Shown: positions 1 through 8,702 of the stretch, one piece after another
How the letters are laid out: every line of letters begins with the position of its first letter
How positions within the stretch are numbered: position 1 is the first letter of the stretch
Assembly: GCF_011397115.1 (NCBI RefSeq)
Contig: NZ_AP022822.1
Location: 2,522,001-2,586,000, forward strand
DNA length: 64,000 nucleotides
DNA from: Enterococcus saigonensis
GTDB taxonomy: Bacteria; Bacillota; Bacilli; Lactobacillales; Enterococcaceae
Direction of reading: 5' to 3'
Notes under the pieces: model-generated
Told to the model about the DNA's origin: nothing
Database searches by the model: none
What the model saw: only the letters and a program-made list of their open reading frames with translations
Program-made: the position numbers and the translations under genes

Positions 1-46
1 AATTTCAGAATTTTTTTGATTTTTTTCTATCATACTTTTTCAACTC

Positions 47-652
47 CTACAATTGCATCATACGAGGAATTGGTAAAAATATTCCTACTACAACACCAAA
101 AATATCTTTCTTTGGTACTAATCCGTAGTCACGACTATCAATCCCAAAGCTACGATTATCTGACAAAACTAAATAATAATCAGCGGGAATGCGTTGATTT
201 TTCACCCCTCTAATATCATTAGTAGTAAAATCGGCAGTTAGCTGGTATGCGTTATCTTTTGCTTTAATTAATTCTTCACTTAAAAAGCGTTCAGGTATTT
301 CGCGAGTACCAACGTAGAGAATATCTTCATGATAGCGAAGTTCTTCTCCAGGCAAACCAATAACACGTCGTATCGATTGTTGTTTTCTTCCTGGAACTTG
401 AAAAGCGATAATATCAAATCGTTCAATTTCGTCATATTTTCCTATAATTAATCGATCTCCTGCTTGCAAATTTGGTAACATGCTAAAATCTTTCACTGTC
501 TCAACTTGGAAAAAAATCAAAAATAAACTCGCAACCACCGCAATAAAAATTCCAAAGGTAACAAGCAAATCTTGAATATGACTTCTTCGTCTTTTTCTTT
601 GGATATTTTGCGCAATCAGTTGTAATTGCCGTTGATTCAATCTTTTTTTCAT
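47..652 (-). CDS. lepB: Signal peptidase I family protein with altered catalytic lysine
   Basis: A 201-residue member of the type I signal peptidase family, which removes signal peptides on the outer face of the membrane. A basic N-terminus precedes one membrane segment (about residues 30-49). The Ser box is present as DFSMLPNL (Ser57), and the C-terminal SDNRSFGIDSRDYG box matches the family. The box that normally reads KR(V/I)IGLPG reads IRRVIGLPGE, so Arg95 sits where the catalytic lysine is expected; the codon is CGA. It is the last gene of the WxL surface cluster and probably serves it. Activity is uncertain: it may be inactive, use Lys90 nearby, or act as a chaperone, as described for pilus-associated SipA proteins of streptococci. 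Family assignment is firm; function is inferred. Confidence 0.85.
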   Translation of the reverse strand: MKKRLNQRQLQLIAQNIQRKRRRSHIQDLLVTFGIFIAVVASLFLIFFQVETVKDFSMLPNLQAGDRLIIGKYDEIERFDIIAFQVPGRKQQSIRRVIGLPGEELRYHEDILYVGTREIPERFLSEELIKAKDNAYQLTADFTTNDIRGVKNQRIPADYYLVLSDNRSFGIDSRDYGLVPKKDIFGVVVGIFLPIPRMMQL

Positions 653-662
653 CAGTATCCTC

Positions 663-1322
663 CTATTCTTGTTGGAGGGCTGATTTATCTACTTTAAATT
701 GTGCAAAAACTTGCTCTTGAGCGTCCTGTGTTCGTTTAATATCCTTCAGATAACCGGAATTAACTTCCTTAATTTTTAGTTGCTCGATAGAAAGTCCAGC
801 TAAATTGATACCCAACTGTTTCATTCGTGTATACAATTGTTTCAATACCAGTTTCTCGTCTTTTCCTAAACGCGGCTCTGGAACATTGGAGCCATAACTA
901 ACTAAACGTGACGATAAATCATAGATTGTATTTTGCACTTTCTTTTCGTTAGTGGTGGTTGGCAATTCAGTTAAATACTTTTCCAATTCTTGAACAATGA
1001 AATAGCCTTGAACAACATTTTCAGAATCCTTTATTGTTAGACTCGTGGATTGGTAATAACGAATATAGTAGCTTCCACCAGCAAACAATATCGAAAAAAT
1101 CACGGCAAAAATAACGTTATTTCGATACTTACTTACTTTATCTGTCAAATTAAGGCGATAGCGCAACCAAGCCCGCATGTGTTTTTTACTAGGCTTCATT
1201 GCGCTGACCTTATTTAATTTCTGATATTCAGTTATCCAACCAATGCCAGAAATAAGTATGAATATACTTGTAAAAATCGCCAGAGAAAGGAGGATTACAA
1301 AAAGCCAATCTAATAGTTCCAT
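663..1322 (-). CDS. Two-TM membrane protein of the WxL cluster, unknown function
   Basis: A 219-residue protein I do not recognise as a named family. It has a hydrophobic segment at about residues 5-30, a short basic cytoplasmic-type loop with several Lys/Arg, a second membrane segment at about 70-90, then an extracellular-type tail of about 125 residues that is charged and probably helical. ATG is preceded by AGGAG at suitable spacing. The gene lies 10 bases upstream of the signal peptidase homologue and 12 bases downstream of the DUF916 gene, so it is very likely co-transcribed with them. A role in secretion or assembly of WxL proteins is a guess from position only. Confidence 0.75.
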   Translation of the reverse strand: MELLDWLFVILLSLAIFTSIFILISGIGWITEYQKLNKVSAMKPSKKHMRAWLRYRLNLTDKVSKYRNNVIFAVIFSILFAGGSYYIRYYQSTSLTIKDSENVVQGYFIVQELEKYLTELPTTTNEKKVQNTIYDLSSRLVSYGSNVPEPRLGKDEKLVLKQLYTRMKQLGINLAGLSIEQLKIKEVNSGYLKDIKRTQDAQEQVFAQFKVDKSALQQE

Positions 1323-1334
1323 TGCGCTGCACTC

Positions 1335-2426
1335 CTATCTTTTTCTATTTTTTGCAGCTAATTTTTGCTCAATTAATTGTTTTGTCTTACGTTCTTTGTT
1401 AATTTTGCGAACAATTAAATAAATGATAAGTAATAGTACCAACAATCCCCCAACAATCATCGCAATAAGCCGCCAATTAAGACCTGGATCTTCAACCAAA
1501 GTCAAATCTCGTGCGTTATATTTATCTGCCTCTTCATCGGTAATGGTGAATTTTTTTCCCCATTCCCAACGTCCACCTTTTTCTGTTGTCACTAATATTT
1601 TAGCACGATAATCACCTGGCCTCATCTCAGAACCTTCCAAACTGACTGGAAAATCAATCATTGAGTTTGGTGCCATACGCATTTGAGATTTTTTAGCGTC
1701 ATATACTACTTCATCGGCATCTGCCTTCATGATCTGAACATCTGTCGTCATGCCATCAACGAAATCTGGTTGGATATTGGAATAATTTACGCTAATAACA
1801 TTTCGATGATTCTTTGAAGTGGCATATACTTTGTTTAATTTCATATCTTCTTTTATATCATTTGTATCTTTTTCACTTAATAGCATTCCTGTTAAGTAAG
1901 CAAATTTATTAATAACCATTCCTTGCTCACTTTGTGATTTTGCTCCTTCTGCATCTTTTTCTTGTAATAAAATACCACCGGCAATATAGCCGTCAAATTC
2001 TGATTTTGGCATTGCAATTTCAATGTTTAAATCTTCTGATGAACTTGCCGCAAGCTTGACTTCTTTTGGAACTTTTACAATCGATTCAAAAGGATACTTT
2101 AAGGATTTGTCATTTTCAATCGCATTATTGCTATACTCAATCACACCACTACTATTGGTTTTTCCACCATAAGCTCCTACTAAAATGGTAATTTCTTTAT
2201 CACTTGTATTATTCAGTTTTATTTTGACTGTCTGTTTTTGTTCCGGCTTCATTAACAAATCAAAATAGCCGACACCTTTATCTATTTGATTTTCCGGTCG
2301 GATGACTTCATAAGAGAAGCCACCTTCCACCTCACCGCTCTCATCAGCGTAACTGATAGTTGCATTTCCGAGAAATAATCCTGTTATGTAGACTAAGATT
2401 ATTCCTAACCAGGCCTTTTTATTCAT
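1335..2426 (-). CDS. DUF916/DUF3324 WxL-associated cell-surface protein
   Basis: A 363-residue surface protein with a signal peptide (residues 1-28), a DUF916 (WxLIP, peptidoglycan-binding) domain over about 30-150, a DUF3324 domain over about 160-300, one membrane helix at about 320-340 and a Lys/Arg-rich cytoplasmic tail. This is the standard membrane-anchored partner in enterococcal and lactobacillal WxL clusters, where it is thought to bind both peptidoglycan and host or WxL proteins. I chose the ATG at 2426 rather than one seven codons earlier because AAAGGGG lies 8 bases before it and the earlier ATG has no ribosome binding site. Downstream of two WxL genes and upstream of the two-TM gene. 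Confidence 0.9.
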   Translation of the reverse strand: MNKKAWLGIILVYITGLFLGNATISYADESGEVEGGFSYEVIRPENQIDKGVGYFDLLMKPEQKQTVKIKLNNTSDKEITILVGAYGGKTNSSGVIEYSNNAIENDKSLKYPFESIVKVPKEVKLAASSSEDLNIEIAMPKSEFDGYIAGGILLQEKDAEGAKSQSEQGMVINKFAYLTGMLLSEKDTNDIKEDMKLNKVYATSKNHRNVISVNYSNIQPDFVDGMTTDVQIMKADADEVVYDAKKSQMRMAPNSMIDFPVSLEGSEMRPGDYRAKILVTTEKGGRWEWGKKFTITDEEADKYNARDLTLVEDPGLNWRLIAMIVGGLLVLLLIIYLIVRKINKERKTKQLIEQKLAAKNRKR

Positions 2427-2450
2427 GGTACACACCCCTTTAGTCATTAA

Positions 2451-2493
2451 TCAGACGGCCACTTGAAAATGACCACACACCGCAGCCGTCTGA
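2451..2493 (-). other. Intercistronic hairpin between WxL and DUF916 genes
   Basis: A 9-base inverted repeat (TCAGACGGC at 2451-2459, GCCGTCTGA at 2485-2493) with a 25-base loop lies between the WxL gene ending at 2517 and the DUF916 start at 2426. No U-tract follows on the minus strand, so it is not a classical terminator. It could stabilise the upstream mRNA or partly attenuate readthrough. Confidence 0.5.
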
Positions 2494-2516
2494 ATGGTAA
2501 AACTATGTCTTACAAA

Positions 2517-3284
2517 TTATCGTGCATCACCAATAGTCCACGTAACCTCACCGGTATATACACCTTCTTGCATATTTACTGCAGCCGGTACTTTTAAGGA
2601 TACGCTATCGTAATTATCATAATTATCATTTTCATCGTAACCAAAAACTAAATCAAATAGACCACGACCGCCATCTGCATCTTGATTGTTGTTTACTATT
2701 TCAACCGGCTCATCTGAAATTTCAACACTCGTTTTAACTCCAGTTTGAGGAACTTGCGCTGTTGGTGTTGGTGTTACTGGCAAAATGGAAATATCGTTAT
2801 AAATAATCGATGCACCCTCTAGTGTGCTATTTGTATTTGTTTCGTGTGTAAATGGTGATGTCAGTTGCGCAGTAATACTATGATGATTTTGTTGACCATC
2901 TGCCCGAATATCCATATAGCGAACAAAATGTGCCATTGTTACATCTTTTTCTGTACCTGTTTCTTTGGTTGTAAAAGGTTTCGCAAAGTATTCTCGATCC
3001 GCATTACCGACTGGAATTGAATGCGTGTCAAAGTCTAAATCCGTTACCGATACAATCATTAATGCCCCTTTATCTGGGTTAATTCCGGGTTCGTCAATTT
3101 CAGGTTCATCTTTTCCTGGTGGTGTTACTTCAGGAATTTCTGGATTGCTTTGATCAAAGCGAATCACACCTTTGCCCGTAACTTCTTTTTCTGGCTCTGT
3201 ATTTGCATTTGCGATTGGGGCAACCACACCTAACGCCAAAGCTCCTAGTAATGCTGCCGTAGTTAATTTTGTAATGTTTTTCAT
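2517..3284 (-). CDS. WxL domain surface protein
   Basis: A 255-residue secreted protein of the WxL family, whose C-terminal domain attaches non-covalently to peptidoglycan. It has a signal peptide with a likely cut after the ANA of residues 26-28 and a Pro/Glu/Asp-rich linker (EIPEVTPPGKDEPEIDEPG). The last residues read VTWTIGDA, which is the distal WxL motif with Ile for Leu. The proximal motif, normally GWxVTxQL, appears as HHSITAQL and lacks its Trp. GGAGG lies 8 bases before the ATG at 3284; a longer reading starts at a TTG overlapping that site and is rejected. It sits between another WxL gene and the DUF916 gene, probably in one operon. Confidence 0.9.
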   Translation of the reverse strand: MKNITKLTTAALLGALALGVVAPIANANTEPEKEVTGKGVIRFDQSNPEIPEVTPPGKDEPEIDEPGINPDKGALMIVSVTDLDFDTHSIPVGNADREYFAKPFTTKETGTEKDVTMAHFVRYMDIRADGQQNHHSITAQLTSPFTHETNTNSTLEGASIIYNDISILPVTPTPTAQVPQTGVKTSVEISDEPVEIVNNNQDADGGRGLFDLVFGYDENDNYDNYDSVSLKVPAAVNMQEGVYTGEVTWTIGDAR

Positions 3285-3303
3285 CTTCTTTTCCTCCAAT
3301 TTT

Positions 3304-4068
3304 TTATGGTAACTCAGATAAAATCCAAGTTAGCTCTGTTTTATAAGGTTTACCGATAACTTTTTCTGTTCGTCCTGGTACTGCCAGTTGAATAGCAGAA
3401 TTTAAGAATAGTGGTTTATCAAATGTCTCGTGCATAATTACTTGATCGTCACGATCAAGTCTAGGTTCTAAAGTATTTTTTACACCCTGCAAATTATTTT
3501 GTGATGCGCCAAATGAGATAAACCAAGTGCCATCACCTGTGCCTTTTTTAGCATTGGCGATTTCTTGTGTTTCCCCAATTTTCATTTCAATAATGTCTTT
3601 TTTTACAACAGGCGCTTTGGTTTTATCTGAACCATTCGTCCAAGAATAATCAAAAGACAACATCGCACCGTCTAATTCTTTATTCTCTGCTGTAGCAAAT
3701 TGTTTTTCTTGTCTGACACTAACATTCCACCCTGCCTTTGTCCCTCTGCGATCGGTTACTTGAATAAAGTGTGCTCGTGGCATTGTGTCATCTGCAAACA
3801 TCATGGCATTTGCTGCATATTTTTGATCATTTGTATCACTTTTTTGTGTTGAAAAATTTAAACTCGGAACATAATCCAACCGTAATAAATCTGAACTAGG
3901 AGGAATTAAATCTTCTGGTTCAATTGGATTTACTGGATTTTCAGGATCGGCTACTTGTTGCTGATCATTAAATTCAATTTTTCCTGTTCCAGCAGTATCG
4001 CTTTGTGCCAATACCACCTGTGGCATCATCAAGAAAAGGAAAGAAGATAGTAAAAAGAATTTTTTCAT
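3304..4068 (-). CDS. WxL domain surface protein
   Basis: A 254-residue WxL protein: signal peptide (residues 1-22, ending VVLAQ), an acidic/proline linker of the PENPVNPIEPED type common in this family, then the WxL domain with both motifs intact (GWNVSVRQ in the middle, LTWILSELP at the C-terminus). Expected to be exported and bound to the wall. The start at 4068 follows GGAGG with about 7 bases spacing and overlaps the stop of the LPXTG-type gene as ATGA, indicating translational coupling. The gene two positions away has the same domain, so the pair may be ancient duplicates, but they are clearly diverged. Confidence 0.92.
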   Translation of the reverse strand: MKKFFLLSSFLFLMMPQVVLAQSDTAGTGKIEFNDQQQVADPENPVNPIEPEDLIPPSSDLLRLDYVPSLNFSTQKSDTNDQKYAANAMMFADDTMPRAHFIQVTDRRGTKAGWNVSVRQEKQFATAENKELDGAMLSFDYSWTNGSDKTKAPVVKKDIIEMKIGETQEIANAKKGTGDGTWFISFGASQNNLQGVKNTLEPRLDRDDQVIMHETFDKPLFLNSAIQLAVPGRTEKVIGKPYKTELTWILSELP

Positions 4069-4424
4069 CTCTTCTCCTCCTTTTTGCGTTTCTTCCAAAA
4101 AAGTAACAAGAAGAATAGTAAGATGAGGCCAATACCTGTGTACATCAAACTTTTCTTTATCATTTCCCCTGTAGCTGGGTAACTTTTGCCATGTGGTTTT
4201 GACGTGCCACTCGGTTTTGCAACTGATGTAATACTTTGTGATTGTTGCGTGGAATCAACACTTCCATGTTCACCTTCTTCAAATACAATGACACCTTCTG
4301 TCGTTACACTTTGCGATTTTTGCCCCTGTTCTTCAGCATCTACTGTGGAAAAAGAGACGAACAATGCAAGAAAAATCATTGCGATTGTTACAATTGAACT
4401 TAATCTAAAAAACTTTCGCTTCAT
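4065..4424 (-). CDS. Small sortase-anchored protein with YPATG motif
   Basis: A 119-residue surface protein: signal peptide (about 1-30), a short Ser/Thr/Gln-rich region, then a cell-wall sorting signal made of SYPATGE, a hydrophobic helix (about 92-112) and a basic tail KKRKKEEKR. This is the usual layout of the small LPXTG protein in WxL clusters, but the first motif residue is Tyr instead of Leu. Whether sortase A accepts it is not known from sequence. Stop overlaps the next gene start by four bases. Just downstream of the giant WxL gene; likely part of the same transcript. Confidence 0.85.
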   Translation of the reverse strand: MKRKFFRLSSIVTIAMIFLALFVSFSTVDAEEQGQKSQSVTTEGVIVFEEGEHGSVDSTQQSQSITSVAKPSGTSKPHGKSYPATGEMIKKSLMYTGIGLILLFFLLLFWKKRKKEEKR

Positions 4425-4441
4425 TTTTTCTCACATCCCCT

Positions 4442-7400
4442 CTATTTCGCATCTCCTAGTGTCCAAAGAATTTCGGCTTGATATTCACCAAGTTTTTTGA
4501 CTTTTGACGCAGGTGCTTCAAATTTCAGCCCTGGACCATTTTCATCCCAGGTATCACTAATGTTGTACTCTGATTGATTTTCTGCATGCTGTGCTGAATA
4601 AACTGCTTCTGCTTCATCGTGAAGTACCACTGCTGAATTTTCATCAGTAGTTTTTTGATAACTTAAGACATCCGTCAAAACAAAGTTTGGGTCATCAACA
4701 TCTCCTGCTTGCAATGTGAAGTCCTTTGTCAAGGTTGCCGTTAATGTCCAGTTAGCTTTTATGCCACGATTATCCCAAATCACTAATGGTTCTTGGTATT
4801 GTGGTTTATCCACGCGAATGTCAGAAAACCAAACTTGATGTGTTTCAAAATCCAATGTTTCAGGATAAGAAGAGATAAATAAAGTACCGTCAAATTCATA
4901 TTTCACAATTTTACCGGTGGAAGTCACTTCTACTTGATCCTCATCTTCAGGTCTAGTTAAAAGCAAGTAATGTAAATCTTCTGCATCTTGCAATCCTTTT
5001 AACACAGCTTGGTCTGCCGTTAAATCAACTTTATCGCCTGGAATCTTGTCGCTAATTACGACTGGTGTCACAATATCTTGATCTTTACTATCGACAAATC
5101 GAATCGTTAAACTATTATCAAAAATTGTAATTTCTACCGTAATAGTCGCTTTGTTGCCGGCTTCGTCTACTAGTTCAATCAGCAAATCTTTTGTACCTGG
5201 AGTTTGTACCATTTCATCAAAATCTTGATTTTCAGCAAATTTTACACTTATCTTTTCTACTTCACTCACATTATCGGCCAAGTTTTCTAAAAATATTTTG
5301 GGATCTGCATTTTGAATGGCATTAACATTCCCAATATTAATCTCTGTCGGTTTAGAATCTGCTGTTGGCGCTGTTTTATCATTAAAAGTCACTTGAATAG
5401 TTTTAGAAACTTTATCCGTTCCATTGTCGACAGTTAATGTAATCGTCATCGGTTGTTCTTCATGAGCACTATCGACGATGACTTCTTCCACATCAATACT
5501 GACTTTATCTGTATCGGTCACAGAAGTAACTACACCTTCAACCAGCTCCACAGCTTCTACTTGCCCATTTGTTAAAATGAATTCTTTTAATTGATCTTTT
5601 GTAACTGCATTTTCCCATTCATTTCGATCTAAGCGAAAATCTTCTCCGGTAATCGCAACATTACCGCTTACTTCGCCTTCTACTACAGTAATTGGGATTT
5701 CGATTGGTTCACTATCATTTTTGGCTTTATCCGTTAAAATCACATGAATAACTTTACTACCGACTGAACTTACTAAGGTTTCAATTTCATTTGCATTTTC
5801 TACCAAGCGAATTTGAAGTTCCTCAGCTTCGGTTACATTATCCTGATACGTACTTAAAAGCTTAAATAAATCGACATCTGATCCAATGAGGTAGTCTGCT
5901 TTATTTAGTGGTACCAAGGTATGTTTTCCTGTACCAGTCGGAGGTTCTACATCTTTTACTGTCACCACTATTTCCTTTGTGATACTTTCTTGTAACCCAT
6001 TTTCGACATCTGCCGGTACAATTAACTTAACGGTATATTCTCCAGATGCTGTTGATAATCCACCTAGATCTGCTACTTCAATCTTCTCTGTCACATCAAC
6101 TTCAGCACCATCTTTTAAATAAAATGCGCTTGCGCTACTTTCAGACAAAATAAAATCTTTAATTTCTGATTCTGTTTTATCTTTTATGTCTGTTGCGTCA
6201 ATTTCAATATCTTTAGCATCAATGCCGGTTCCTTCGCCGTAAACAATCAATTTGGCTTCAACTGTAGCTGTATTGCCAGCTTCATCTGTTACGTTAATTT
6301 CAATCACATGGCCTTCTTTAGTCGGCTGATGAACTAACTCAGAAATATCTGTCTTGTAAGAAATAGCAAACGTTTGATTCTCCATCGGGTTTGTATCCTG
6401 AATATTTTCTAAAAAGACATCAGCACTTGGTGGCATTACTCCTTTTTCAACAATGTAAGACCGTCCATCTGCAGTTGGGGCAGTTGTATCTTTTACGGTC
6501 GTAATAACGTAGTTTTCCTTACCATTTAACCAACCAACAGCCATTATTTTTTGACCGGCAACTAATTTAGCTTGTTCTTCGGCAGGAACTGTAAACTGAT
6601 AGTCACCTGTAAAAGAATCAGCAATCGTATGAAAAACTCGACTATCACCCTCTAAAGGAGAAGCAACAGATGGTGTTCCTACTGGTCGATCTAATGGTGG
6701 CGGATCATCTTCTGTATAATCATCCCGTTCAACATAGTAAAAAGTAATAGCAGTTCCATTGCCGTACTCTGGATCGGGATTAACAACCCCACTAAATTCC
6801 TTGTGCGTATCTTCACTTGGATTATCTGTAATATCGTTTATGCCAATATTGACATCCTCAATAAATTCAAACAAAACCCGTGAAAAACCGGTATGGGTAG
6901 CTGACGGAACAGCGCTGCCAGAGCGTCCACTCGTATAATAATTCGCCAAGAAGTCATCAGTGATATTGCTCGTTACACTTTGTCCGACTAAACCTGTTTG
7001 ATTTCGACCATTATACGTAACATCTACTCCATAAATTGGAGCCCAAGATTTATATAATGTGGTAGGATCTGATTTCAGCCATGTAGATACTTTTTGGACA
7101 TCGGCAATAAAATGACCTGGATTTGACATATTAATTAAATGAGCGTTCGTATTAGCTCGAGCATCTAAATCAATAGAGAAGGCATCAGCGAAGCGGAAAG
7201 CTCCCCCGGATCCAATATTAATCAGATTTCGCGTGCCTGTTCCATCTGCTAACTTAATATTGAAAACTGATTTTCGCCCAATTTCAAAAGTACTATCGCT
7301 ACCAGCAGTGATGACATCCCGGCTATCGTTCCCTTGGTTTGCCAAATTAACGTGTAACTCACCTTCATCCCGAACTTTCAGGATTGAATCATTACCGATT

Positions 7401-8632
7401 GATATCGCATTTCTAGTTCCACCCATTTGGCCGTTGATATTGATATTTACTTTTGCCTTATTGGAAATATCAATGCTTGTTCCGCCCGCAAGTTCTATCC
7501 CACCTTTAGTTGTATCCTTTGCTGTATTCAAAGTTAATTCCGCTTCGTCTTCTACAATGACATCGCCTTTATTAAGCGCTAAAACATAGTAGCCAACACC
7601 ATAGTTTTCTCCGGTACTTCCAAGAGTAGTAATATTTACTTTAGCTTTACTTTTCAATAGCGCATAAGCGTCTTCTCCTGAAGTGGAGCCTGTGTTTCCA
7701 TAGTAACTTGCTAAGATAAAACCATTACCATTTTCAACTTCCACCTCGGTTTCACTATTTTCTTCAAAGACGGCGCGAAAAGCTTCTAAACCCGATTGGT
7801 TTCCTTGAGTACTAATAATTCTCCCAGGGGTAAAGGGGTCTTCGTAACTATTGACAGATTTAATAGTATTTTTACCAATAAAACGCATGGTCGCTTGGTA
7901 TGAAGCGGTTAACTGGCCACCTTCATAATAGACATTTTCAATTGCTAATTCTGATTCAAGTGAAGTTGCAGTTCCTATTTGAAAAGGTCCGTAATAATTC
8001 GTTCCGTACATCGCTAAATCTTTGACATAAACTTTTCTGACATCACTACTATTGGAGCGCCAACTGTATGACGTCCCATGGAAATGAATCGTATTTCCTA
8101 GTCCGTCTACAACAAAATCTACACGATTAACTGGAAGAGTAGGGCGTTCAGAACTAGACCCTGTTCCAGTCTGAGGATTTGAAAAACTTGCGGTTACTTT
8201 AATATAATCCGCATCATTTTTTTCTGCTTCATCTCCTGAAAAACCATTGGTGACTGCCTTATTAAAGTCTGACCAGTTATCTACTTCAATAATTTTCGTC
8301 GCAGCTGCTTCTGTACCCCAAACCGCGGTTTCATCTGCTGCGGCTTTTATCAATCGTGCTTTTGATATTTTTTCATCTGATTCATCTGATTCATCAGCTT
8401 CTTCAGCTGTTTCAGATGACGAGACTTGTGTTGAGTGATCACGGTTGTCTGAGTCGTCAATTTCTTCTAAAATAGCTGAACTAGCAGTAGTTTTTATATT
8501 TGTACCATCTGTCGTTTGGACGGTCTGATCTTCACCCGCAAAAATCGGTTGTAAATAGCCAATAACATTTCCAACTAGCAACAAACCCGCAATTGCCATT
8601 AAAACAATCAACCCTTTTTTCTCTTTCTTCAT
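4442..8632 (-). CDS. Giant WxL adhesin-like protein with beta-helix and Ig-like repeats
   Basis: A 1396-residue surface protein. It has a signal peptide/membrane segment (about 7-33) and an acidic Ser/Asp/Glu stretch (about 55-95). The region at about 110-530 is rich in Asn/Gly/Ser and beta-strand-like repeats resembling the right-handed beta-helix found in Gram-positive adhesins. Several Ig-like modules follow from about 640 to 1180, with recurring VTVKDVEPPTG, ITVEITIF and TFNDKTAPTAD type boundaries that resemble DUF5011-like surface repeats. The terminal WxL domain carries WTLTATLTKDF and ILWTLGDAK. AAGGAG precedes the ATG. It is the first WxL gene of the cluster and probably the effector protein that the others display. 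Ligand unknown. Confidence 0.9.
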   Translation of the reverse strand: MKKEKKGLIVLMAIAGLLLVGNVIGYLQPIFAGEDQTVQTTDGTNIKTTASSAILEEIDDSDNRDHSTQVSSSETAEEADESDESDEKISKARLIKAAADETAVWGTEAAATKIIEVDNWSDFNKAVTNGFSGDEAEKNDADYIKVTASFSNPQTGTGSSSERPTLPVNRVDFVVDGLGNTIHFHGTSYSWRSNSSDVRKVYVKDLAMYGTNYYGPFQIGTATSLESELAIENVYYEGGQLTASYQATMRFIGKNTIKSVNSYEDPFTPGRIISTQGNQSGLEAFRAVFEENSETEVEVENGNGFILASYYGNTGSTSGEDAYALLKSKAKVNITTLGSTGENYGVGYYVLALNKGDVIVEDEAELTLNTAKDTTKGGIELAGGTSIDISNKAKVNININGQMGGTRNAISIGNDSILKVRDEGELHVNLANQGNDSRDVITAGSDSTFEIGRKSVFNIKLADGTGTRNLINIGSGGAFRFADAFSIDLDARANTNAHLINMSNPGHFIADVQKVSTWLKSDPTTLYKSWAPIYGVDVTYNGRNQTGLVGQSVTSNITDDFLANYYTSGRSGSAVPSATHTGFSRVLFEFIEDVNIGINDITDNPSEDTHKEFSGVVNPDPEYGNGTAITFYYVERDDYTEDDPPPLDRPVGTPSVASPLEGDSRVFHTIADSFTGDYQFTVPAEEQAKLVAGQKIMAVGWLNGKENYVITTVKDTTAPTADGRSYIVEKGVMPPSADVFLENIQDTNPMENQTFAISYKTDISELVHQPTKEGHVIEINVTDEAGNTATVEAKLIVYGEGTGIDAKDIEIDATDIKDKTESEIKDFILSESSASAFYLKDGAEVDVTEKIEVADLGGLSTASGEYTVKLIVPADVENGLQESITKEIVVTVKDVEPPTGTGKHTLVPLNKADYLIGSDVDLFKLLSTYQDNVTEAEELQIRLVENANEIETLVSSVGSKVIHVILTDKAKNDSEPIEIPITVVEGEVSGNVAITGEDFRLDRNEWENAVTKDQLKEFILTNGQVEAVELVEGVVTSVTDTDKVSIDVEEVIVDSAHEEQPMTITLTVDNGTDKVSKTIQVTFNDKTAPTADSKPTEINIGNVNAIQNADPKIFLENLADNVSEVEKISVKFAENQDFDEMVQTPGTKDLLIELVDEAGNKATITVEITIFDNSLTIRFVDSKDQDIVTPVVISDKIPGDKVDLTADQAVLKGLQDAEDLHYLLLTRPEDEDQVEVTSTGKIVKYEFDGTLFISSYPETLDFETHQVWFSDIRVDKPQYQEPLVIWDNRGIKANWTLTATLTKDFTLQAGDVDDPNFVLTDVLSYQKTTDENSAVVLHDEAEAVYSAQHAENQSEYNISDTWDENGPGLKFEAPASKVKKLGEYQAEILWTLGDAK

Positions 8633-8702
8633 TCAATTCTCAACTCCTTTCTATGTCGATTTCTGCTCATTGGAGAAAAGCAATGAACGATACTTTCAAT
8701 CA

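Noticed and set aside
7233..7589. Open reading frame of 118 codons on the plus strand inside the giant WxL gene
   Set aside because: Antisense shadow of a long, well supported coding region; no ribosome site and no recognisable protein.
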